Positions 44,952 through 53,722 of a stretch of 64,000 nt of DNA are shown here, piece after piece; within the stretch, counting starts at the first letter, position 1, and each line of letters opens with the position of its first letter. Below the pieces are notes generated by a model. The model did not search any database. It saw only the letters and a program-made list of their open reading frames with translations, and was not told the DNA's origin. The stretch comes from Nocardia acididurans (GTDB lineage Bacteria; Actinomycetota; Actinomycetes; Mycobacteriales; Mycobacteriaceae), in assembly GCF_016741815.1 (NCBI RefSeq), contig NZ_JAERRJ010000004.1, positions 186,001 through 250,000 on the forward strand. The letters are read 5' to 3'. A program made the position numbers and the translations under genes.

Positions 44952-46643
44952 ATGACTTCAGGGAGCGACTGGTCCAGCAGCGCCAGAACCGGCGGCAGCT
45001 TCAGCGATCAGGTTCATGATTTGTGGGCGACGCGGCCGGTGCGACTGCCGCAGCACGGGCCGGTCGCGGGGGTGGCGGCCGGGTTCGGGCGGCGGTACAA
45101 CGTGGATCCGGTGCTGGTGCGGGTCGCGTTCGTGGTGTCGGCGCTGTTCGGCGGGGCCGGGATCGTGCTCTATCTGATGGGGTGGCTGCTGCTGCCGCAG
45201 TCGGGGGATCAGACCTCGGCGGCGGAATCGCTGTTCGGGAAGGGGCAGGCTTCGCAGTCCTCGTCCAAGACGGTGGTGCTGCTGGTGGCGCTGGGGATCG
45301 CGGTCAGCACCATCGGGCCGGTGGGGGCCGGGCTGGGCGGGTCGGGGCTGATCAGCTTCGTGCTCATGCTGGCCGGATGGTGGCTGCTGCATCAGCGGCA
45401 ACCGCAGCCGCCTGTCGGATATCTGGATTGGATATCCACTGATCCTGCGCTGGATCCCGGGTATCCGGGCACGAATTCGCCGTGGTGGACCGGGTATCCG
45501 GGGACGACCACGCCGGGCGGGACCGCGCCGTTCGAGACCTATGGGCCGTATACGAAACTGCCCGACCACTACGAGCCGGATCCGAACCGGCAGCAGCAAT
45601 CACAGTCGCAGTCGGGGTCCGGGGAATCCGCGGTGCAGGCGCAGGTCCAGGCCACCGAGACCGCGGCCCTACCGGAAGTCGAGGCCGACACCGTGGTGCT
45701 ACGCAAACCCGAGACGCCGGAGGCGGCATCCGACGCGGATCGGCCCGTTCCAGCCGACGAGGAGATCATCGACGCCGAAACCGTAGTCCTGCAGAAGGAT
45801 ACGGCCACTCCGGCGGACGACGAACCCGAGCACGACACCCCCGCCGCCACCCTGGAGAAGCGCCCGGACGACGGCACACCGCCTGTGCTGCACCGGATTC
45901 CCTCCGCCATGGAACAGCCCCGCACCAGCTACGGGCCCGCGCCCATCTCCCCCGACTTCGGCCCCACCCCACCCGGCTGGGATCCACTCGGGGTGGCCCC
46001 GCTCGCCTGGGATCTCCCCGATCCCACTGCGACAGCACAACTTCCGGTGCAAACCCAGACCGTCGCGCCGCGCAAGCCGCGCTCCCGCTTCACCCCCGTG
46101 GTGATCGGCCTGGCGCTGCTGGCCGCCGCCTCGGCCGGATCGGTGGCCGCCTCCGGCGTCGAATGGATGACCCCGGGCCGCATCGCCGCCGCCGCGCTCG
46201 CGGTCGTCGGCATCGGCCTGATCATGGGCGCGTTCCTGCGCCGCGGCTACGGGCTGATGGTGATCCTCGCGCCCCTCGCGGGTTTCGTGATCCTGGCCTC
46301 CATGATCGGCCCCATCGAATGGGACGAGACCACCATGGGCGACCAGTCCTGGGCCGCCACCAGCGCCGCCGACCTGCGCCCCGCCTACAAGGTGAACATG
46401 GGTTCGGCCACCCTCGACCTGAGCGCACTGCAGCTCACCGAGGACCGCACCACCACCGTCACGGTGGGCGCGGGCGAAGCCAAGGTGATCCTGCCGGAGA
46501 ACCTGCGCGTGAACACCACCTGCAATGTGCGCATGGGTGACGCGTCGAACTGCAAGAGCGGCCTGTCGGGCCCCGCCGAAGGCCCGATCCTGAACCTGAT
46601 CGTGAACGTCCGTATGGGCGATGTGGAGGTGACCCGTGGCTGA
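44952..46643 (+). CDS. PspC-domain membrane protein with toast-rack C-terminus, EsrI-like
   Basis: A protein of about 563 residues. The N-terminal PspC domain (GPVAGVAAGFGRRYNVDPVL, then a TM in LFGGAGIVLYLMGWLLLP) is followed by one or two more TM helices and a long acidic Pro/Glu-rich linker (about 170-370). A second cluster of three TM helices (VVIGLALLAAASAGSVAAS, IAAAALAVVGIGLIMGAFL, LMVILAPLAGFVILASM) follows. The C-terminal strand domain (NMGSATLDLSALQL ... VRMGDVEVTRG) is of the LiaF-like toast-rack type. With the PspC kinase and NarL-type regulator it makes the EsrISR-like envelope-stress set. The ATG at 44952 has GGAG close upstream; 44916 is an alternative. Confidence 0.85.
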   Translation: MTSGSDWSSSARTGGSFSDQVHDLWATRPVRLPQHGPVAGVAAGFGRRYNVDPVLVRVAFVVSALFGGAGIVLYLMGWLLLPQSGDQTSAAESLFGKGQASQSSSKTVVLLVALGIAVSTIGPVGAGLGGSGLISFVLMLAGWWLLHQRQPQPPVGYLDWISTDPALDPGYPGTNSPWWTGYPGTTTPGGTAPFETYGPYTKLPDHYEPDPNRQQQSQSQSGSGESAVQAQVQATETAALPEVEADTVVLRKPETPEAASDADRPVPADEEIIDAETVVLQKDTATPADDEPEHDTPAATLEKRPDDGTPPVLHRIPSAMEQPRTSYGPAPISPDFGPTPPGWDPLGVAPLAWDLPDPTATAQLPVQTQTVAPRKPRSRFTPVVIGLALLAAASAGSVAASGVEWMTPGRIAAAALAVVGIGLIMGAFLRRGYGLMVILAPLAGFVILASMIGPIEWDETTMGDQSWAATSAADLRPAYKVNMGSATLDLSALQLTEDRTTTVTVGAGEAKVILPENLRVNTTCNVRMGDASNCKSGLSGPAEGPILNLIVNVRMGDVEVTRG

Positions 46644-46836
46644 CAAGAAAACTCGCCGCCCCTCGTTTTCCCTGCTCCTGGCCGGAGTCCTCTCCGTACT
46701 GGTCAGCATCTGGGCCTTCATCGGCCCGCACTCCTGGCCGGTCTCGGGCGGACTGTCCCTCGGCTGGATCGTCGTGATAGCCGCCATCGTGGTCGGCGTG
46801 GTCCTCGTCCTCTCGCCGCGCAAACGCGACGATTGA
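46636..46836 (+). CDS. Small two-TM membrane protein
   Basis: A 66-residue protein overlapping the end of the PspC gene by 8 nt, so translation is coupled. Helices are at about 11-30 (FSLLLAGVLSVLVSIWAFIG) and 40-60 (LGWIVVIAAIVVGVVLVLS), with basic ends (MADKKTRRP at the start, SPRKRDD at the end). It is probably an accessory component of the PspC membrane protein. No family is recognised. Confidence 0.75.
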   Translation: MADKKTRRPSFSLLLAGVLSVLVSIWAFIGPHSWPVSGGLSLGWIVVIAAIVVGVVLVLSPRKRDD

Positions 46837-46866
46837 CGGACGGCACGGAAGGACCCGCCACCATGG

Positions 46867-46900
46867 AAGGGCCCGGATCCCGAAAAGGATCCGGGCCCTT
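46867..46900. terminator. Terminator hairpin between the PspC operon and nSTAND copy 3
   Basis: AAGGGCCCGGATCC and GGATCCGGGCCCTT form a perfect 14-bp stem around CGAAAA, 31 nt past the small membrane-protein gene. It closely resembles the hairpin at the far end of copy 3. Confidence 0.85.
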
Positions 46901-46958
46901 CACATGTCGGCTGCTACCTTGAGCCTGGGCGAGCGCCCCGGGGGATCGAGGTGGGCAC

Positions 46959-49900
46959 GTGGTGGGTCGGGAAACAGTCGAGCGCGAAAACCTCTCCCCG
47001 CGTGCGGCCTTCGCCCAGAACTTCGCCGATCTCTACGACGCGGCGGGCAATCCGACGCTACGCCGGGTCGCCACCGCCGCCGCCCAGCGCATGCGAGCCA
47101 CCCAGTCCGCCACCACGACCGGCGGCGCATCGGCACAACGCATCAGCGACTGGAAGGCCGGGCGCAATGTCCCGGCACGCTTCGAATCGCTGCTGCCGGT
47201 CGTGCTGACCCTCCTCGACCTGGCACGCCGACACGAAACACCGATACCCAAGCAGCTGAGCGATATCCGCGAATGGCAGCGGCTCTGGAAGACCGCCACC
47301 ACCTGGACTCCGGACGACGCCGGCGACGCCGACTGCCCGTACCCCGGACTGGCCGCCTACGGCGCTGCGGACCGGCAGCGATTCTTCGGACGAGACCGGG
47401 CCACAACAGAATTCACCGCGCTGATCCGCGCTGGTCTCGACTCCGAATCCGGAATCGTCATCCTCACCGGCACATCCGGGGCCGGTAAATCCTCACTCCT
47501 GGCAGCCGGGGTGGCGCCCGCCCTCAGCGGCTGGGACATCACCGCCCTCACGCCCGGCGCGGAACCACTGCGAGCGCTGGCTTCCGCAAACGAAACCAGC
47601 AGTCCCGAAACATCATCCGCCCACCGGCTCCTGATCGTGGACCAGTTCGAGGAGCTCTTCACACTCACCGACGCCGAACACGACCGCGAGGAATTCATCG
47701 CCGCCCTCGCCCGCCGCGCCGCAGCACCCGGATCCGCCGCCGTACTATCCCTCCGCGCCGACTTCTACAGCCAGTGCCTGTCCTACCCCGCCCTGCGCGC
47801 CGCCTTCGAACATCACAGTTATCCGCTCGGCCCCATGTCCGGTGACGAACTCGCACAGGCCATCTCGGGTCCGGCACAGCTCACCGGCCTGGAACTCGAA
47901 CCCGGCCTGGAAGAACTCGTCATCACCGAACTGTGCGGCGTCGGCGACCAGCACGACCGCTCCGGCTACGAACCCGGCGCACTCCCACTGCTCTCACACG
48001 TCATGGCCGCCACCTGGCAGCACCGCACCGCCCGCCGCCTCACCATCGCCGGCTACCGCAAAGCCGGCGGCGTCAGCGGCTCCGTCACCGAAACCGCCGA
48101 GAACGCCTGGACGGACCTGACCGCACCACAGCAGACCGCCGCCCGCCACATTCTGCTCGGCCTGGTCACCGCCACCGCCGACGCGCGCGACACCCGCCGC
48201 ACCGCGACCCGATCGGAGCTGGTGCGCCACACCGCCGATCCGGACGCGGCCGAAACCGCTCTCGAAACCCTCTCGCGCACACGCCTGCTCACCCTCGACG
48301 CCGAATCCGTCTACCTCACCCACGAGATCGTGCTCCGGGCCTGGCCGCGCCTGCGCTCCTGGATCGACGCCGACCGAGTCGGCCACCTGCTGCGGCAACG
48401 ACTGGAAACCGATGCCGCCGAATGGGATTCGGCCGGTCACGACGCGTCGCTGCTCTATCGCGGCGCGCGGCTGCACACAGTCCTGGATCAGGTCGATCCC
48501 GCGGCCGCGGGCGAACTGCCCCGCGCCTTCCTCGCGGCCGCCACCGACTCCCGAACCCGCGCCCGGCGACAGTCGACCACCCGCAAGGCTGTCCTCGCCC
48601 TCCTGGGCGTCATCCTCCTGATCCTGGGCATCACCGCCTACACCCAAACCCGATTCGGCGAAAAGCAGCGCGACGACAAGAATTTCGCCGCCATCCTCGC
48701 CGAAGCCGACCGGCTGCGCGATATCGACCCGACCATCGCCGCCCAGCTCTACGTGGCCGCCGCCCGGCTGCGCCCCGGCGATCAGGAAGTCCGCGCCCGG
48801 CTGCTGGCCACCGAGAACACGCCGCTGGCAACAGCATTCGCGGCCCACGACGAGGGACTGCGCAAGATCGCCTATCGCCCCGACGGAAAACTGCTGGCCA
48901 CCGCTAGCAACGACAACACGATCCGGCTGTGGGACGTCTCCGACCCACGCCGACCACAGGCGGTCGGCGAACCCTTCGGCGCTCTGCCCGACGCCTCCTT
49001 CTGGGTGGGATTCAGCCCGGACGGCAGGACACTCGCCACCACCGGAGCCACGCAGATCCCCCAGCTCTGGGACGTCAGCGAACCGGCCCGCCCCCGGCAA
49101 CTGAACCCGGCCAGCGGTACGGAGGCCGGTGAACTGGCGTACTCGGGAAGGTACGGTCCGACCGGCCGCACCCTCGCTGTCGCTTCCACCGGCGGACCGG
49201 GTGTCCTCCTCTGGGATGTCGGCAATCCGGCCGCTCCGAAACCCGGCCCCATTCTGGCCGCACCCGGCGACGGCGCCGTCCGGGCCTTCACCTTCGCGGC
49301 CACCGGCAGCCTGTTCGCCATCACGAGCATCGCACCCGGCCAGGCGCATTCGAAAGTCGAACTGTGGACCGTCACCGAGCCGACGATCGCCACCCGCGTC
49401 GGACCCACGCTGGAGGTACCACTGACGGTCTGGAGCATGGAATTCACCCCCGACGGCACCATGCTGGCGCTCAATGGGATCGGCGACGCCGAACGCTTCG
49501 GGTCCGCACCCCTCACGCAGCTGTGGCGGGTCACGGATCCGGAGCACCCACGGTCCCTGGAATCCCCACTCGTCGACCACAGTTCGATCGACCGCCCCAC
49601 CCCGGTCATTGCCTTCAGCCCCGACGGCCGCACCCTGGCGACCGGAGGCGCGGCCGGTGCGCGACTGTGGAACATCACCGACCCGGCCAGACCGACCCCG
49701 CTGGGCAACCCCCTCGGCGCGGTACCGGTCCGCTGCCTCAACGACGCGCGCGTGCCGACCCGATGCATCGGCGAACCGACCTCGCTCGCATTCAGTTCGG
49801 ACGGAAGAACTCTCGCGGTCGGCGGCACCGAGGGAACGGTTCGGCTGTGGTCGCTGGCCCCCACCGACCTCACCGGGCACACCGGGTGGTCCGGCCGCCC

Positions 49901-50963
49901 ACGATTCAGCGCCGACGGCGCCCGAATGCTCACCGAATCGGATGACGGCCGCGTAATCGTATGGGACACCAGCGATCCCGGCGTTCCACGCCGTCTCACC
50001 GAGGTGCGTGTACCGCCGGGATCCTTCGTCTCCAGTATCGACGCGCAGGCGCAAAGAGTGGCGATACGGAATCAGTTCGGTTCGGCCACACAGATATTCG
50101 ATCTGACCAACCCCGATAGCCCGGTTCTGCTCACCGAATGGAACGACCCCACGCGACAACGACTACCCGTGACCATGCGGCGTGATTGGCGGCTGATGGT
50201 GACAACCAGCACGGAACGGGGTAGCAGTTCCGTTCAGCTGTGGGATATTTCCGACCCGGTCCATCCGAAGCCATCGGCCTCGATCCCCACCGACTCGCTG
50301 CTGCGCGCGGCATTCAGCCCGAACGGCACTATCCTCGCGCTCACCCAGTGGACCAATGCCGACGAGGCCGCGGCATCGGGGGCGTTCACCATGCAGACCC
50401 TGCTGTCGATGTGGGATGTCTCGAATCCCGACCATCCGATACAGCTGGGTGAAGCGCACCGGATGGTGGATCCGGCCGGAGACCGCTCGACCCCGCCATT
50501 CGGGGAGATGACCTTCCACCCGGACAATCGCACCCTGCTCACCTGGGGCAACGAGACGCTGCAACTCTGGGACATCAGCGATCCGGCAGCCGTCACCCCG
50601 CTCGGCGATCCGATTCGAGCGCATGAACTCTCCATCATGACCGCCGACTTCAGTGCCGACGGATCCCTGCTGGTCACCAGCGGCAGCGACCGGACGATCC
50701 GGCTGTGGAACACCACCGACCGCCGCCACCTCGAAACCGTCACCGGACCGATCGTGACACCCGATACCGCCGCCTGGCTCGTGGCCTTCCATCCCGCCGG
50801 CGGATTCCTGGCAGGCGCGAGCAGCGAGGGCACGCGGCGGCTCTGGAAACTCGACTGGGAATACGCCATCGACCGAATCTGCGGTATCGCAGGGGATTCC
50901 ATGACACCGGAGTTGTGGAACCGCTATCTGCCGGATGTGCCCTATCAGGCCACCTGCGGATAG
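46959..50963 (+). CDS. HTH-nSTAND NTPase-TM-WD40 protein, copy 3
   Basis: A 1334-residue third paralogue, more diverged from copies 1 and 2 than they are from each other. The HTH-like region contains RISDWKAGRNVPARFESLLP. NTPase: Walker A GTSGAGKS near 170 and RLLIVDQFEELFTLTD. The TM helix is at about 543-560 (LALLGVILLILGITAY), followed by WD40-like units and PELWNRYLPDVPYQATC at the end. The four post-TM Cys are conserved, with C-X9-C instead of C-X8-C for the first pair. The GTG at 46959 has GAGGTG 5 nt upstream; a TACCTT -10 candidate is at 46915-46920. It is convergent with guaA. Confidence 0.87.
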   Translation: MVGRETVERENLSPRAAFAQNFADLYDAAGNPTLRRVATAAAQRMRATQSATTTGGASAQRISDWKAGRNVPARFESLLPVVLTLLDLARRHETPIPKQLSDIREWQRLWKTATTWTPDDAGDADCPYPGLAAYGAADRQRFFGRDRATTEFTALIRAGLDSESGIVILTGTSGAGKSSLLAAGVAPALSGWDITALTPGAEPLRALASANETSSPETSSAHRLLIVDQFEELFTLTDAEHDREEFIAALARRAAAPGSAAVLSLRADFYSQCLSYPALRAAFEHHSYPLGPMSGDELAQAISGPAQLTGLELEPGLEELVITELCGVGDQHDRSGYEPGALPLLSHVMAATWQHRTARRLTIAGYRKAGGVSGSVTETAENAWTDLTAPQQTAARHILLGLVTATADARDTRRTATRSELVRHTADPDAAETALETLSRTRLLTLDAESVYLTHEIVLRAWPRLRSWIDADRVGHLLRQRLETDAAEWDSAGHDASLLYRGARLHTVLDQVDPAAAGELPRAFLAAATDSRTRARRQSTTRKAVLALLGVILLILGITAYTQTRFGEKQRDDKNFAAILAEADRLRDIDPTIAAQLYVAAARLRPGDQEVRARLLATENTPLATAFAAHDEGLRKIAYRPDGKLLATASNDNTIRLWDVSDPRRPQAVGEPFGALPDASFWVGFSPDGRTLATTGATQIPQLWDVSEPARPRQLNPASGTEAGELAYSGRYGPTGRTLAVASTGGPGVLLWDVGNPAAPKPGPILAAPGDGAVRAFTFAATGSLFAITSIAPGQAHSKVELWTVTEPTIATRVGPTLEVPLTVWSMEFTPDGTMLALNGIGDAERFGSAPLTQLWRVTDPEHPRSLESPLVDHSSIDRPTPVIAFSPDGRTLATGGAAGARLWNITDPARPTPLGNPLGAVPVRCLNDARVPTRCIGEPTSLAFSSDGRTLAVGGTEGTVRLWSLAPTDLTGHTGWSGRPRFSADGARMLTESDDGRVIVWDTSDPGVPRRLTEVRVPPGSFVSSIDAQAQRVAIRNQFGSATQIFDLTNPDSPVLLTEWNDPTRQRLPVTMRRDWRLMVTTSTERGSSSVQLWDISDPVHPKPSASIPTDSLLRAAFSPNGTILALTQWTNADEAAASGAFTMQTLLSMWDVSNPDHPIQLGEAHRMVDPAGDRSTPPFGEMTFHPDNRTLLTWGNETLQLWDISDPAAVTPLGDPIRAHELSIMTADFSADGSLLVTSGSDRTIRLWNTTDRRHLETVTGPIVTPDTAAWLVAFHPAGGFLAGASSEGTRRLWKLDWEYAIDRICGIAGDSMTPELWNRYLPDVPYQATCG

Positions 50964-51002
50964 CGAAGGGCCCCCGATCCCGAATGGATCAGGGGCCCTT
51001 CG
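50964..51002. terminator. Bidirectional terminator between nSTAND copy 3 and guaA
   Basis: CGAAGGGCCCC-C-GATCC pairs with GGATC-A-GGGGCCCTTCG. The stem is 11+5 bp with one mismatch and a CGAAT loop. It starts at the stop codon of copy 3 and ends 23 nt before the guaA stop. Confidence 0.85.
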
Positions 51003-51025
51003 TATTACGCGTCAGCGACCGACGC

Positions 51026-52585
51026 TCACTCCCATTCGATGGTGCCCGGCGGCTTGCTGGTCACGTCAAGGACCACGCGATTGACCTCGGCCACCTCGTT
51101 GGTGATCCGGGTCGAGATGCGTTCCAGCACTTCGTAGGGCAGGCGGGTCCAGTCGGCGGTCATGGCGTCCTCGGACGAGACCGGGCGCAGGACGATGGGG
51201 TGGCCGTAGGTGCGGCCGTCGCCCTGGACGCCGACCGAGCGGACGTCCGCGAGCAGGACCACCGGGCACTGCCAGATGGACTTGTCAAGGCCGGCGGCGG
51301 TGAGCTCCTCGCGGGCGATGGCGTCGGCCTGACGGAGGAGTTCGAGGCGGTCGTGGGTGACCTCGCCGATGATGCGGATGGCCAGACCCGGGCCCGGGAA
51401 GGGCTGGCGGGCAACGATTTCCTCGGGGAGGCCGAGTTCGCGGCCGACCGCGCGGACCTCGTCCTTGAACAGGAGGCGGAGCGGTTCCACGAGGGAGAAC
51501 TCGAGGTCGTCGGGGAGGCCGCCGACATTGTGGTGGGACTTGATGTTGGCCGTGCCCGCGCCGCCGCCGGATTCGACGACGTCGGGGTAGAGGGTGCCCT
51601 GGACGAGGTACTCGACCTTGGTTTCGCCCTGCTCGCCGACCACCTCGGCCACCGCGTCCTCGAAGGAGCGGATGAACTCGCGGCCGATGATCTTGCGCTT
51701 CTCCTCGGGGTCGGTGACGCCCTTCAGCTCGCCGAGGAACTTGTCGACCGCGTCGACGGTGACCAGCTTGGCCCCGGTCGCGGCGACGAAATCGCGCTGC
51801 ACCTGCTCGCGCTCACCGGCGCGCAGCAGACCGTGATCGACGAAGACACAGGTGAGACGGTCGCCGATGGCACGCTGCACCAGGGCCGCCGCCACCGCCG
51901 AGTCGACGCCGCCGGACAGGCCGCAGATGGCGTGGCCGTCGCCGACCTGCTCCTTGACCTGGGTGATCAGGGCCTCGGCGATATTCGCGGGGGTCCACTG
52001 GGCGGGGATGCCCGCGACCTCGTGCAGGAAGCGGCTCAGCACCTGCTGGCCGTGCGGCGAATGCAGCACCTCGGGGTGGTACTGGACACCGGCCAGCTTG
52101 CGCGCGCGGTTCTCGAACGCGGCGACCGGAGCGCCCGCGGAGGTCGCGGTGACCTCGAAACCGGCGGGGGCGTCGGTGACGGCGTCGCCGTGGCTCATCC
52201 ACACCGGCTGCCGGGTCGGCAGGCCGCCGTGCAGGATGCCGCCGTCGACACTCAGATCGGTGCGGCCGTACTCGCGGGTGCCCGTGTGCGACACGGTGCC
52301 GCCGAGCGCCTGCGCCATGGCCTGGAAGCCGTAGCAGATGCCGAAGACCGGCAGCTCCAGATCGAACAGCCGCGCGTCCAGCTGCGGCGCGCCCTCGGCG
52401 TACACGCTGGACGGGCCGCCCGAGAGGATCACGGCGAGAGGCTGTTTCTCCGCGATCTCCTCGACCGTGATGGTGTGCGGCACCACCTCGGAGTAGACGC
52501 TGGCCTCGCGCACCCGGCGCGCGATCAACTGCGCGTACTGCGCACCGAAGTCGACTACAAGGACTGGTCGCTGGGTTTCTGCCAC
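51026..52585 (-). CDS. guaA: GMP synthase (glutamine-hydrolysing)
   Basis: A 519-residue enzyme that aminates XMP to GMP with glutamine and ATP. The N-terminal class I glutamine amidotransferase domain has [12 protein letters not shown] with the nucleophile Cys, and [11 protein letters not shown]. The ATP-pyrophosphatase domain has the P-loop [17 protein letters not shown] and [11 protein letters not shown]. The dimerisation domain has [20 protein letters not shown] and the C-terminal [11 protein letters not shown]. With guaB2 and guaB3 nearby it completes the IMP-to-GMP branch. As in M. tuberculosis it lies in the same stretch as imuA'/imuB, but here the EsrISR-like locus and the nSTAND genes separate them. 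Confidence 0.98.
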   Translation of the reverse strand: MAETQRPVLVVDFGAQYAQLIARRVREASVYSEVVPHTITVEEIAEKQPLAVILSGGPSSVYAEGAPQLDARLFDLELPVFGICYGFQAMAQALGGTVSHTGTREYGRTDLSVDGGILHGGLPTRQPVWMSHGDAVTDAPAGFEVTATSAGAPVAAFENRARKLAGVQYHPEVLHSPHGQQVLSRFLHEVAGIPAQWTPANIAEALITQVKEQVGDGHAICGLSGGVDSAVAAALVQRAIGDRLTCVFVDHGLLRAGEREQVQRDFVAATGAKLVTVDAVDKFLGELKGVTDPEEKRKIIGREFIRSFEDAVAEVVGEQGETKVEYLVQGTLYPDVVESGGGAGTANIKSHHNVGGLPDDLEFSLVEPLRLLFKDEVRAVGRELGLPEEIVARQPFPGPGLAIRIIGEVTHDRLELLRQADAIAREELTAAGLDKSIWQCPVVLLADVRSVGVQGDGRTYGHPIVLRPVSSEDAMTADWTRLPYEVLERISTRITNEVAEVNRVVLDVTSKPPGTIEWE

Positions 52586-52795
52586 CCGCCCAGTCTAAAG
52601 AGCGACATGGAACACACTGCCTCCGGGGAACACAACGCAAAAGACCCAGGAGAACACATCGGGTGCGGTGGCGGTAGAGCCCATCGGACACCGCCCGAAG
52701 GCGGTACGACCTGCCGCCGTGGGCATCCCGACACCGGTTGTGGCGGTGCTGGGAAAGCCCGCCGATTTGTCGGTCGGCCTGGCTATCCTCTACCC

Positions 52796-53671
52796 GTGCC
52801 ATTCGCCCACGCGATCGATGCCGAAATCCACTATGAGGACAGCGGGGGCAACGGTTCGGTAGTACTGCTCGGGCACGAATTCCTCATGGACCGAACGATG
52901 TTCGCGTCGCAGACCGCGGCGCTCACACCGGAGTTCCGGTTCGTGTCCTGGGACGCGCGCGGGCACGGCCACACACGCGACAAGGGCCTCCCGTTCACCT
53001 ACTGGACCTGCGCCCGGGACGCGCTCACCGTGCTGGATCAGCTCGGCGTGGAACGAGCCGTGGTGGGCGGCATCTCCCAGGGCGGCTACATCGCGCTGCG
53101 CACCGCGCTGCTCGCCCCGGAACGTGTTGCGGCGCTGGTCCTCATCGGCACCGAGGCGCACGCGCCGACCCCGCAGGAACTGGTCAACGCCCGGCGTTTT
53201 CTCGACAAATGGTACGAGGACGGCCCGCGCCAGGCCCTGGCCGAATACCTCGCGCGCTGGCTCCTCGGCGACGACGACTGGTACCGCGCCGTCTGGGTGA
53301 AACGCTGGCTGGCCCGCGATCACCACGCGACGGAGGTGGCGGCGGGCTGCCTGCTCGGCCGCGACTCTATCCTCGACCGACTACCCGAAATCACCTGTCC
53401 CACACTGGTTATCCACCCCACCAGGTCCGGGATCCCGCGCGCCCACGCCCGCGAACTGGCCGAACGGCTGCCCGACGCCCGCTATCTGGAGATCGAGAAC
53501 GCCCGCCAGACCGTGAACATGACCCACCCGGTGGCCGTGAACGCCGCCATCCGAGACTTCCTGCGCGAGCACACGGTGTCCAGGTCGCTGACCCCGTCCC
53601 GCTTCCGCACCGGCGAAATCCCCGTGCGCACAGCCGATCTCCCGGCCCACCCGAAGTCCGAGAGCCACTGA
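52796..53671 (+). CDS. Alpha/beta hydrolase with atypical catalytic-His region
   Basis: A 291-residue alpha/beta-fold protein. WDARGHGHT is at 52-60, and the nucleophile elbow GGISQGGYIAL has Ser94. An acid candidate is the Asp in LPDARYLEIE, or one further upstream. Where relatives usually have a His followed by TVN-THP near the C-terminus, this protein has ARQTVNMTHP, i.e. Gln at the usual His position with another His 6 residues on. A 40-residue tail follows. A TATCCT -10 box at 52784-52789, 6 nt before the GTG, suggests a leaderless mRNA. It lies between guaA (divergent) and guaB3 (convergent); its role is unknown. Confidence 0.8.
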   Translation: MPFAHAIDAEIHYEDSGGNGSVVLLGHEFLMDRTMFASQTAALTPEFRFVSWDARGHGHTRDKGLPFTYWTCARDALTVLDQLGVERAVVGGISQGGYIALRTALLAPERVAALVLIGTEAHAPTPQELVNARRFLDKWYEDGPRQALAEYLARWLLGDDDWYRAVWVKRWLARDHHATEVAAGCLLGRDSILDRLPEITCPTLVIHPTRSGIPRAHARELAERLPDARYLEIENARQTVNMTHPVAVNAAIRDFLREHTVSRSLTPSRFRTGEIPVRTADLPAHPKSESH

Positions 53672-53722
53672 TACAGCTCGGCCGCACTCCACACAGGCAG
53701 AGCGCGGCCGAATCCGGAAATT

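Noticed and set aside
47994-50159. 721-codon minus-strand frame opposite nSTAND copy 3
   Set aside because: The plus strand carries the NTPase and WD40 motifs; the antisense frame is Gly/Val/Glu-rich without domains.
36807-50963. Classical toxin-antitoxin, restriction-modification or prophage island
   Set aside because: No nuclease, methyltransferase, integrase, att-like direct repeat or phage structural gene is visible; only the three nSTAND-WD40 genes and envelope genes are present.
50705-52795. Very long extension of the alpha/beta hydrolase frame
   Set aside because: It is antisense to guaA and overlaps nSTAND copy 3; the TATCCT box and GTG at 52796 give a normal-length enzyme.
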